Assembly: GCA_027296025.1 (NCBI GenBank) | Contig: JAPUJU010000370.1 | Location: forward strand, 1 to 9,826 | DNA length: 9,826 nt | Source of the DNA: a bacterium | Lineage (GTDB): Bacteria > Krumholzibacteriota > Krumholzibacteriia > WVZY01 | Reading direction: 5' to 3' | In this document: positions 1 to 5,622 of the stretch, piece after piece | How the letters are laid out: every line of letters begins with the position of its first letter | Position numbering within the stretch: position 1 is the stretch's first letter | Position numbers and translations under genes: made by a program | The notes under the pieces: generated by a model | The model's input: the letters and a program-made list of their open reading frames with translations, nothing else | Told to the model about the DNA's origin: nothing | Databases searched by the model: none

Positions 1-180
1 GCCAGCCTCGTTCGTCATACCACCGCGCTGACCGCCCATCCCGAGAGCGCATGTTTTGCACACGTTGCGCGTCCGCATGCGCCGATACAACTTCACGATC
101 CCGCCAGCCCGCCGGGCCATGCGAAACGCGTACATCAGGGCGGGAATTCCGCCACCGGCCGATACGAGAGGTTTTGCCAT
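1..180 (-). CDS. FdhF/YdeP-family molybdopterin oxidoreductase, N-terminal fragment
   Basis: The first 60 codons of a gene that runs off the left edge of the window. The ATG at 180 opens a frame reading MAKPLVSAGGGIPALMYAF..., followed at about residues 40-60 by NVCKTCALGMGGQRGGMTNE. That CxxC-ALGMGGQ-GGM-NE block is, as I know the family, typical of one branch of the formate-dehydrogenase-alpha-like FdhF/YdeP oxidoreductases. These are cytoplasmic enzymes binding a bis-MGD molybdenum cofactor, and their physiological substrates are mostly unknown. No better start lies upstream: an ATG at about 206 meets a stop in its own frame. The gene follows mobA by 73 bp on the same strand, fitting a Moco-dependent enzyme supplied by the operon that precedes it. 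There is no strong Shine-Dalgarno just before the ATG. The catalytic part lies outside the window, so activity cannot be judged. Confidence 0.72.
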   Translation of the reverse strand, partial: MAKPLVSAGGGIPALMYAFRMARRAGGIVKLYRRMRTRNVCKTCALGMGGQRGGMTNEAG

Positions 181-220
181 ACGCTTCAGGCTACCCCAGT
201 CAACATGGCGAGTGCAAGAC

Positions 221-247
221 CGTCAGCCCGTCGAGCGGTCGCTGACG
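221..247 (-). other. Intergenic stem-loop between mobA and the oxidoreductase gene
   Basis: CGTCAGC (221-227) and GCTGACG (241-247) are perfect inverse complements. CCG/CGG (228-230 / 236-238) extends the stem, leaving a 2-nt bulge and a 5-nt loop. It begins 7 nt beyond the mobA stop codon. No T-tract follows on the minus strand, so a classical intrinsic terminator is unlikely. It may be a processing, stabilising or partial attenuation element between the biosynthetic genes and the oxidoreductase. Confidence 0.4.
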
Positions 248-253
248 TGAAAA

Positions 254-835
254 TCAGTGCTCGTCGGGGCGATTCACGTTAACCGCACGGTGCCAGTCCG
301 CTGGATGCGGAATACCGTGCGTGTTGACTGATGACAGCAACTCCTGCATTTCAAGGCGGTGCCGTTCGATGTGTTCGGCGACGACGGAGAGAATAGAACC
401 ATGGTACGCGGCGAGCAACGGGTCGTATCGATCCGACTGAAACGCAACGACCCCTCGTCCAGCGCGCCTCCCCGAGAGCAGACGTTCGACCCAACGAGAG
501 CGGATCCCTTGCCAGTCGCATGCCGAAAGGAAGATCCATCCGGCGGCTCCGTCATCCTCGAGAGCAGTCAAGAGCCCGCCCATTGGACCCTTGTCCGGAG
601 TGATGTCTCCGATCGTTCGCAGGTCCAGGTCATCGTACTCTCCAGACTTTGCGGCGACAACCGTAACGCTGCGCGCAAAGGGTTTCAGAGCATCGGCTAC
701 ACGAACGATCATGGACACACCGTCTGCGTCGGCGCGGGCTTTGTCGCTTCCGTACCTTCGGCTTTTCCCTCCTGCCAGAATATAAACCGGAATCCCCGGT
801 GAGGCCTCAGAGCCATCGCGTGGTCTGGTCCGCAT
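254..835 (-). CDS. mobA: Molybdenum cofactor guanylyltransferase MobA
   Basis: 193 residues, close to the roughly 194 of E. coli MobA. The enzyme transfers GMP from GTP to Mo-molybdopterin, forming the guanine dinucleotide (MGD) used by DMSO-reductase-family enzymes, in the cytoplasm. The N-terminal nucleotide-binding signature LAGGKSRRYGSDKA is at residues 20-33, GDITPDKGPMGGL at 77-88, SACD at 104-107, DPLLAAYH at 138-145, and the family-typical VNVNRPDE near the C-terminus (185-192). The ATG at 835 is chosen because AAAAAGGA lies about 6 nt upstream and only one short lead precedes the LAGG strand; the frame stays open to 994 but that stretch is moaE sequence in another frame. The start lies inside moaE (29-nt overlap), implying coupled translation. 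Oddity: the usual CDMP(F/L) metal-site segment reads CDWQGI, keeping the Asp but not the following Met-Pro. Confidence 0.9.
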   Translation of the reverse strand: MRTRPRDGSEASPGIPVYILAGGKSRRYGSDKARADADGVSMIVRVADALKPFARSVTVVAAKSGEYDDLDLRTIGDITPDKGPMGGLLTALEDDGAAGWIFLSACDWQGIRSRWVERLLSGRRAGRGVVAFQSDRYDPLLAAYHGSILSVVAEHIERHRLEMQELLSSVNTHGIPHPADWHRAVNVNRPDEH

Positions 836-1202
836 AGTGTTCCTTTTTCCAGATCGGGACACGATATTTGATCTCTTCCACGACACGCGCCACAGCATCG
901 AACGCCTCGCGCCGGTGAGCCGCACGAACGACAACGAACAACGAAGTTTCTCCCGCTGACACTTCGCCGACGCGATGAACGACGCAAATTTCATTTACCG
1001 TTCCTTCAGCTTTTAGTTCATCCGCGATCCGGTTAATTTCCTTCGCTGCCAGTTCGTCGTAGCAATCGTAGAAAATTCTTGTGACCGCGCGGCCCCCGTT
1101 TTCGGAACGAACGACGCCGGCAAACGTGACAACCGCTCCCGACTCCGAGTCGGACCCGGTAGGCAGGAAATCCTTCACCCGAATCTCTTCACGAACAATC
1201 AC
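807..1202 (-). CDS. moaE: Molybdopterin synthase large (catalytic) subunit MoaE
   Basis: 131 residues. MoaE forms a heterotetramer with MoaD and puts two sulfurs into cyclic pyranopterin monophosphate to make molybdopterin. Visible marks are VTFAGVVR (residues 25-32), CVVHRVGEVSAGE (73-85, the HRxG-x-l-x-GE block), and the active-site strand EIKYRVPIWKKE (110-121). Lys112 and Lys119 have the same 7-residue spacing as the catalytic Lys119 and Lys126 of E. coli MoaE. The start is a GTG at 1202, 3 nt after the moaD stop, with GGAGGA from the end of moaD about 7 nt upstream as ribosome binding site. The protein is slightly shorter than E. coli MoaE (150 residues), mainly at the C-terminus, which ends soon after the TTRW segment. 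The 3' end overlaps mobA. Confidence 0.95.
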   Translation of the reverse strand: MIVREEIRVKDFLPTGSDSESGAVVTFAGVVRSENGGRAVTRIFYDCYDELAAKEINRIADELKAEGTVNEICVVHRVGEVSAGETSLFVVVRAAHRREAFDAVARVVEEIKYRVPIWKKEHYADQTTRWL

Positions 1203-1205
1203 GCG

Positions 1206-1451
1206 TCATCCTCCGGAGACAGGGGTAAGGATCGCCACGCGATCGCCCTCGGCGAGGGCGTGGGTACCAGGCACAAACGCGTCGTTCACGGCGAACGAAA
1301 GCGGTATCTCCGCGACACCCCGCCATTCCGGGCGGCAGGCAAGTGCCTGCACGACGTCCTGAACAACGGCGCGATCGGCGACCTCTATTACTTCGCGGTC
1401 CGTGCCGAGGACTTCCTTGAGTTGTGCGAAAAACAAGACTTCGACTTTCAA
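1206..1451 (-). CDS. moaD: Molybdopterin synthase small (sulfur-carrier) subunit MoaD
   Basis: 81 residues with the ubiquitin-like MoaD/ThiS layout: an N-terminal strand VEVLFFAQLKEVLG, a central helix (VVQDVVQAL), a VNDAFV strand, and the obligatory C-terminal Gly-Gly (TPVSGG) that carries the thiocarboxylate. It donates sulfur to precursor Z bound by MoaE. The start is a TTG at 1451 whose last two bases are shared with the moeA TGA stop (TTGA). AAGGAG lies 8 nt upstream inside moeA, supporting this start and coupled translation. The adenylating enzyme needed to activate the Gly-Gly tail (MoeB/ThiF family) is not encoded in the window. Confidence 0.93.
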   Translation of the reverse strand: MKVEVLFFAQLKEVLGTDREVIEVADRAVVQDVVQALACRPEWRGVAEIPLSFAVNDAFVPGTHALAEGDRVAILTPVSGG

Positions 1452-2665
1452 CGCTGACGCTCCTTCGAACAGGGCAGGTCAATCACCTCATAGTTCTCCC
1501 TGTTGCCGTCGTCCCCATCCGGCGGGACGACGATCAGGCTGTCGGTCCGGGGAAGCGACGTAATCATGTGCGAGCCTTGCGTCTTCATCGGAGTGACGAC
1601 CGCTCCGCCGCCAGACTCCGCCTTCAGAAAGCGCCACTTCTTTGGATCCGGTGTCACCTGCGTGCTCATCGTGCCTCGTCGCGTGACCAGGTCACCGACC
1701 CGGAAGCCGGAGAGCCGGCGCAGCGCCGGGTACACATAGACGTAGAAGCAGGTGAAAGCACTCGCGGGGTTCCCGGGCAGACCGAACACCAGCGTCTTTC
1801 CACGAACGCCGAAGTAGAGAGGCTTACCGGGCTTCTGGCGGACCCGCCAGAAGATTTCCTTCACATTATGGCGGGCCAGGACCGATTTGACGTAATCGCG
1901 GTCGCCAACGGATACGCCGCCCGAAACAATCAGCACATCACTCGCGGAAAGCGCCGCGCCGACGGCGTTGGACAGTGCCGTGTAGTGATCCTTGATGCGC
2001 GTGCATCGGATAGGACGAATACGCATCTCCTCGAGCATCGCTCCGAGCATCGGCGAATTACTATCGTAGATCTGGCCTTTCTTGAGTCGTGTTCCCGCCG
2101 GGACCGCCTCATCTCCGGTCGTGATGACCGAGACACGTGGCAGGCGAATCACGCGGACGTTTCCTCTTCCTACTGTCGCCAGACACGCGACCGTGCCAGG
2201 ATGAATCCAATCGCCTTTTCGTAATACCATCGCGCCCTTCTCAATCTCTTCGCCCCGGCGGCGAACGTGCCGCCCGTGACGGACGGGCGACGTGATGATG
2301 AGCTCCGCGCGTTCACTACACGCGTCCTCTTTCGCGATCACTGAGTCGGCGCCGGCGGCCAGAGGTGCACCTGTCATGATCCCATGAGCCGCGCTACGGG
2401 GTAGCGAACGCGGCGGCGCATCGCCCGCGTAAACCGTCTTGCCGAGCCGCAACCGTATGGGGCGCTCCGGCGTTGCCGACACCGTGTCCTTCGCGCGTAC
2501 GGCGAAACCGTCCATCGCGGAATTGTCGAAAGCCGGCAGCTCGATCGGAGAGCGCACCTCCTCCGCAAGAACAAATCCCAACGCGTTGGCAACGGGCATA
2601 GTGACCGACTCCAGAACCATGGAATGTTTATCAATGAGTTTCTTCGCTGCCTGGGGCGTAATCAT
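1448..2665 (-). CDS. moeA: Molybdopterin molybdenumtransferase MoeA
   Basis: 405 residues (E. coli MoeA is 411). MoeA hydrolyses MPT-AMP and inserts molybdate to give active Mo-MPT. Motifs in order: LPAFDNSAMDGFAV (residues 43-56), RRRGEEI (135-141), ITTGDE (181-186), YDSNSPML (200-207), VSGGVSVGDRDYV (247-259) and QKPGKPLYFGV (277-287), followed by VFGLPGNPASAF (293-304), then a C-terminal domain IV of about 80 residues. The ATG at 2665 overlaps the TGA of the transporter gene upstream (ATGA). Although the frame stays open to 2917, that extension is arginine-rich read-through of the transporter gene and does not look like a protein. MITPQAAKKLI is a normal MoeA start. Its partner adenylyltransferase MogA is fused to MoaC further up the operon. 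Confidence 0.96.
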   Translation of the reverse strand: MITPQAAKKLIDKHSMVLESVTMPVANALGFVLAEEVRSPIELPAFDNSAMDGFAVRAKDTVSATPERPIRLRLGKTVYAGDAPPRSLPRSAAHGIMTGAPLAAGADSVIAKEDACSERAELIITSPVRHGRHVRRRGEEIEKGAMVLRKGDWIHPGTVACLATVGRGNVRVIRLPRVSVITTGDEAVPAGTRLKKGQIYDSNSPMLGAMLEEMRIRPIRCTRIKDHYTALSNAVGAALSASDVLIVSGGVSVGDRDYVKSVLARHNVKEIFWRVRQKPGKPLYFGVRGKTLVFGLPGNPASAFTCFYVYVYPALRRLSGFRVGDLVTRRGTMSTQVTPDPKKWRFLKAESGGGAVVTPMKTQGSHMITSLPRTDSLIVVPPDGDDGNRENYEVIDLPCSKERQR

Positions 2666-3411
2666 ACGATCTCCCAGATCAATCGAATCGACACGACAAC
2701 AACGAGAAAACCGAGAAGATGCCGAAGTCGCGTCACCGGGAGGCGGTACGCGCCGAGGCGTGAGCCGATCTGCCCACCTAGCAGCACCGCCACCGCGAGC
2801 GGAATCAACATGCCGTCGACGTGGATCCCTTTGGTGAATTGTCCAGCGAGGCCGGACAACGAATTGACGAGAACGAACACGCTCGCGGCCGCAGCCGCTC
2901 CTTTGGCATCGGCCCATCGGATGAGAATCAGCGCCGGGCTAAGGAAAATCCCCCCACCGATTCCAACGACGCCTGCAAAAAAGCCAAGCACCGCACCGAG
3001 CGGGAGTCCAATGCGCCAGGCCTCGACGGTCGACACATGACGAAGTCCCCGCAAATCCGGGCTGGGCATAAGCGTGCGCGCCCCCGCGGCAAACAGGGAT
3101 ACGGCCAGTAGAATAATGAACACGTCCCGGCCGACCGCGATGCGTCCGCCGAGGTACGCCATAGGAATCGAAACGGCGATGAAGGGTGCAATTTTTCCAA
3201 ACGCGAGGTGACCGGTTCGTCGAAAGTGCCACACGCCACCACCGCTTACGATGATGTTGCAAACGAGCGCGACTTGCGGGATTACCGTATGGGACACACC
3301 GATCAACGCGAGAACGGCCAGATAGGAAGACCCACCACCGAAACCGACCATCGCGTACAACAGGGCGATGGCAAGAAAAGCGAATGGAAGCCAGAACGGC
3401 ATCGACTCCAC
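2662..3411 (-). CDS. TauE/SafE-family membrane permease within the Moco operon
   Basis: 249 residues, strongly hydrophobic, with about 7-8 predicted membrane segments. Two internal repeats each open with the family's glycine motif, VGFGGGSSYL (residues 22-31) and VGIGGGIFLSP (149-159), the two-fold DUF81 arrangement of TauE/SafE permeases. The family is linked to export or uptake of sulfite, sulfoacetate and other organosulfur anions, but most members have no tested substrate. The GTG at 3411 overlaps the preceding TAG (TAGTG); an ATG three codons downstream (3402), with GGAG just before it, is an equally possible start. The gene sits between moaC-mogA and moeA with a 4-nt overlap to moeA, so it is a true operon member. 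A link to Moco chemistry (sulfur supply, sulfite, or an oxyanion such as molybdate or tungstate) is inference only. Confidence 0.88.
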   Translation of the reverse strand: MESMPFWLPFAFLAIALLYAMVGFGGGSSYLAVLALIGVSHTVIPQVALVCNIIVSGGGVWHFRRTGHLAFGKIAPFIAVSIPMAYLGGRIAVGRDVFIILLAVSLFAAGARTLMPSPDLRGLRHVSTVEAWRIGLPLGAVLGFFAGVVGIGGGIFLSPALILIRWADAKGAAAAASVFVLVNSLSGLAGQFTKGIHVDGMLIPLAVAVLLGGQIGSRLGAYRLPVTRLRHLLGFLVVVVSIRLIWEIV

Positions 3412-4313
3412 TAGTGCCCGTCCCCCTCCATCATGCTGAACGCGTGGAAGACACCGGGGAAAATCGCGTCCAAAGTTTCTTCCACTCCGCGCGTCGATCC
3501 CGGCAGGTTAATGATCAGTGTATTACCGCGAATCCCGGCGATACCGCGAGAGAGCATCGCATACGGAGTTCGGGCCTGGCCGTAGCTTCGCGCCGCCTCT
3601 GTGATTCCCGGCGCGGCGCGCTCGATCACCTCGGCGGTGGCCTCCGCAGTGACGTCACGCGGTCCAAGTCCCGTCCCTCCCGTGGTGAGAATCAGATCAA
3701 TGTTCTGTTCGCAGAGCAAGAGCAGCTTTTCAACGATGCGGGCGTGGTCGTCGGGGAGAATTTCGCAGCTCACATTGACGCCGTACGATTTGAGCCGTTC
3801 CTCGATTGCCCGGCCGGACCGGTCTTCGCGTTCGCCGGCGTAAGTACCATCCGATGTCACCACGACTGCCGCTTTCAAATCCGCCGGCGCGCGGCGAGGG
3901 TACGTTTTCTTTCCGCCCTTTTTTGATTCGAGCCGGACCTGCTCGATAACAATGTTCGTATCGATTGGCTTGAGCATGTCGTATATGGTCAGCGCGGCGA
4001 CTGACACAGCTGCCAGAGCCTCCATTTCGACGCCGGTTTTCCACACCGCTTCGACGGTGACCCGAATGTCGATGTGATCCTTTGCGACGTCGAACTCCAC
4101 GTCCACTGCATCGATTGGAAGCGGATGACAGTACGGGATGATCTCCGGCGTCTTCTTCGCGGCGGTCACAGCCGCGACACGTGCAACAGGCAGAACGTCT
4201 TTCTTGGGAAGATCATTGCGATTCATCCGCTCTATCGTTGCTTCCGTCACGCGAAGCTGCCCCACGGCCACCGCGCGCCGAAACGTGGATGGTTTGGATG
4301 AAACGGATTTCAT
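3411..4313 (-). CDS. moaC/mogA: Bifunctional MoaC-MogA/MoaB fusion protein
   Basis: 300 residues joining two Moco enzymes. Residues 1 to about 135 are cyclic pyranopterin monophosphate synthase (MoaC): KPSTFRRAVAVG near the start, AAKKT (51-55), PYCHPLPI (60-67), KTGVEMEAL (92-100) and LTIYDMLK (108-115). The expected His63, Glu97/Glu99, Asp112 and Lys115 are in place relative to E. coli MoaC. A basic linker KKGGKKTYPRRAP follows. Residues about 145-300 are molybdopterin adenylyltransferase (MogA/MoaB type): TSDGTYAGEREDRSG (153-167), TTGGTGLGPRDVT (210-222), PGITEAAR (235-242) and INLPGSTRG (268-276). The fusion would combine cPMP formation with the later adenylylation step. The ATG at 4313 shares one base with the moaA TAA (TAATG), with GGAGGG just upstream. 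MoaC-MoaB fusions are known in other bacteria; which biochemical activities remain here is inferred from motifs. Confidence 0.94.
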   Translation of the reverse strand: MKSVSSKPSTFRRAVAVGQLRVTEATIERMNRNDLPKKDVLPVARVAAVTAAKKTPEIIPYCHPLPIDAVDVEFDVAKDHIDIRVTVEAVWKTGVEMEALAAVSVAALTIYDMLKPIDTNIVIEQVRLESKKGGKKTYPRRAPADLKAAVVVTSDGTYAGEREDRSGRAIEERLKSYGVNVSCEILPDDHARIVEKLLLLCEQNIDLILTTGGTGLGPRDVTAEATAEVIERAAPGITEAARSYGQARTPYAMLSRGIAGIRGNTLIINLPGSTRGVEETLDAIFPGVFHAFSMMEGDGH

Positions 4314-5320
4314 TACCCTCCAATGCTCCGAATGTTCGGGCTCGCAATGGATCGACGAACGGTAGCTTCTCCCTCACGAAACGGCTCATTCGCAAACTCG
4401 CTCCCCCACGGTTTGTTCCACACTCCGTGCCGGATCGCTTCGATAAGGGTCTCGTCGGACTCACGTGCTTTGAGCAGATGCCCTAATTGGACTTCATAGT
4501 TCGAAAACAGACACGGCTTCAACGTGCCTTCCGCGGAGATACGGATTCTCGAACACGCAGCACAAAACGGTTCGCTGAGCGGTGCAATGAAGCCGACGCG
4601 TCCACCATTGCCGTCTATGGCAAACGTCTGGGCGGGTTCAAATGATCGGGGAAGCTCTTTCAACTCGAAGCGCTGCCGCACAACGTCACGGACATCGGCA
4701 ATCGGATACACCCGGTCACCCTGCCATCCGGACCCGCACAGCGGCATGAACTCGAGGAAGCGTACCTCGAGGGAGCGGCGCGAGGCGAGCTCCACGAACT
4801 CGATGATTTCGGAATCACGCATTCCCTTCAGCACGACAACGTTCAGCTTGACGGGAAATCCCTCTTCGATCGCTGTCTCAATCCCATCACGAACCTTTTC
4901 GTACTGCGACGTACGCGTCACCTCGTTGAATCGTGAAGGATCGAGACTATCCAGGGAAACATTGATGCGGTCCAGACCGGCCTCGCGAAGAGGACGGGCG
5001 AGTTTACCGAGCAGGCTGGCATTGGTCGTCATCGCCAGCTCGCGAACCGTTGTGACCAACCGAAGGGCCGAGACGATCTCGATGACGTCCGCACGGAGCA
5101 AGGGTTCTCCCCCGGTCAACCGAAAGCGCGATACACCGAGTTTGCCGACGATCCGGACGAACCGTTCGATTTCATCGATCGTGAGAAAACGTTTCTTGTT
5201 GATAACAGGCAGACCTTCGGGCGGCATACAGTACACGCACCGAAAGTTGCACCGGTCGGTCAGCGAGATGCGAAGTGTATTGATTCGCCGACCATACTGG
5301 TCGGTCAGATGCTCTTGCAA
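4313..5320 (-). CDS. moaA: GTP 3',8-cyclase MoaA (radical SAM)
   Basis: 335 residues from the TTG at 5320 (E. coli MoaA is 329). It converts GTP to 3',8-cyclo-GTP, the first Moco step, in the cytoplasm. The radical-SAM cluster motif CNFRCVYC supplies Cys24, Cys28 and Cys31. LTGGEPLLR (68-76) is the SAM-binding GGEP motif. A second [4Fe-4S] site is formed by Cys253, Cys256 and Cys270 in the CX2CX13C pattern, and the protein ends in the required Gly-Gly (RSIGG). Start choice: AGGAGG (5330-5325) is 4 nt from this TTG but only 1 nt from the in-frame GTG at 5323, so the TTG is preferred. First gene of the operon, preceded by a structured leader; its TAA overlaps the next ATG. Confidence 0.95.
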   Translation of the reverse strand: MQEHLTDQYGRRINTLRISLTDRCNFRCVYCMPPEGLPVINKKRFLTIDEIERFVRIVGKLGVSRFRLTGGEPLLRADVIEIVSALRLVTTVRELAMTTNASLLGKLARPLREAGLDRINVSLDSLDPSRFNEVTRTSQYEKVRDGIETAIEEGFPVKLNVVVLKGMRDSEIIEFVELASRRSLEVRFLEFMPLCGSGWQGDRVYPIADVRDVVRQRFELKELPRSFEPAQTFAIDGNGGRVGFIAPLSEPFCAACSRIRISAEGTLKPCLFSNYEVQLGHLLKARESDETLIEAIRHGVWNKPWGSEFANEPFREGEATVRRSIASPNIRSIGG

Positions 5321-5330
5321 CACTCCTCCT
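5318..5330 (-). promoter_or_regulatory. moaA ribosome binding site and TTG start
   Basis: On the minus strand this reads AGGAGG-AGTG-TTG. The Shine-Dalgarno sequence is near-perfect and decides between GTG (5323, spacing 1) and TTG (5320, spacing 4). A strong site joined to a weak start codon suits a gene whose translation is regulated through the leader. Confidence 0.6.
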
Positions 5331-5339
5331 TTTCAATTC

Positions 5340-5586
5340 GTCGCCACTTTTTTGCGATCCGGCGACTCGGAAGGCCATTCTGTTTCCGGGCTGGCCCTTA
5401 CGTTTCAGATTCCCTAGCGACAGGCCTTAGGAACCTGAAATCGGAGAAGATTCGAACGCTTCCCCGTTCGATGGTTTCATCATAGCCGAAACCATAGAAC
5501 AGGCCAAACAGAATCCGAAAGTGCGTTCGTGGTAGACGGTTCCGCTGACCGGCGCTACCATGGGCTGGTGTCCGGGGCTTTCGCCC
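5340..5586 (-). promoter_or_regulatory. Structured moaA leader RNA, candidate Moco-type riboswitch
   Basis: In the minus-strand RNA upstream of moaA several helices can be drawn. ATTCTGTTT (5514-5506) pairs with AAACAGAAT (5385-5377), extended after a bulge by GGCC/GGCC (5505-5502 with 5396-5393). Inside it lie hairpins 5488-5495/5471-5478 (8 bp), 5466-5470/5453-5457 (5 bp) and 5430-5440/5403-5414 (about 11 bp; one pair is G-U only in minus-strand RNA and a mismatch on the other strand). Outside it are hairpins 5530-5560 and 5573-5586, the latter with a GAAA tetraloop. AAGG-CCA (5399-5392) can instead pair with TGGCCTT (5377-5371), which would break the enclosing stem. A last hairpin, 5361-5366/5340-5345, ends about 10 nt before the Shine-Dalgarno. 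Position before moaA suggests a Moco-sensing riboswitch, but I could not align it to the known consensus. No terminator T-run is seen, so control of translation would be expected. Confidence 0.45.
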
Positions 5587-5622
5587 CGCGCAGGTGGGCA
5601 TACGAAAAAGCGAGGGTGAATC

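Noticed and set aside
51..250. Plus-strand open frames at the left end
   Set aside because: Antisense to the FdhF/YdeP-like N-terminus, which carries a recognisable motif; no supporting features of their own.
836..994. N-terminal extension of MobA
   Set aside because: The stretch lies entirely within moaE and has low-complexity basic composition; the ATG at 835 has a good Shine-Dalgarno.
2668..2917. N-terminal extension of MoeA
   Set aside because: The extension is arginine-rich and overlaps the transporter gene in another frame; MITPQAAKKLI at 2665 with the ATGA junction is the normal start.
4524..5417. Long plus-strand open frame opposite moaA (297 codons)
   Set aside because: Serine/arginine-rich antisense shadow of moaA caused by GC-rich codon use, with no motifs.
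5530..5586. Resemblance of the upstream leader hairpins to a c-di-GMP-I (GEMM) riboswitch
   Set aside because: A GAAA-capped stem and a GGTAG...CTACC hairpin look similar at first sight, but the conserved core joining segments of that class are not present.
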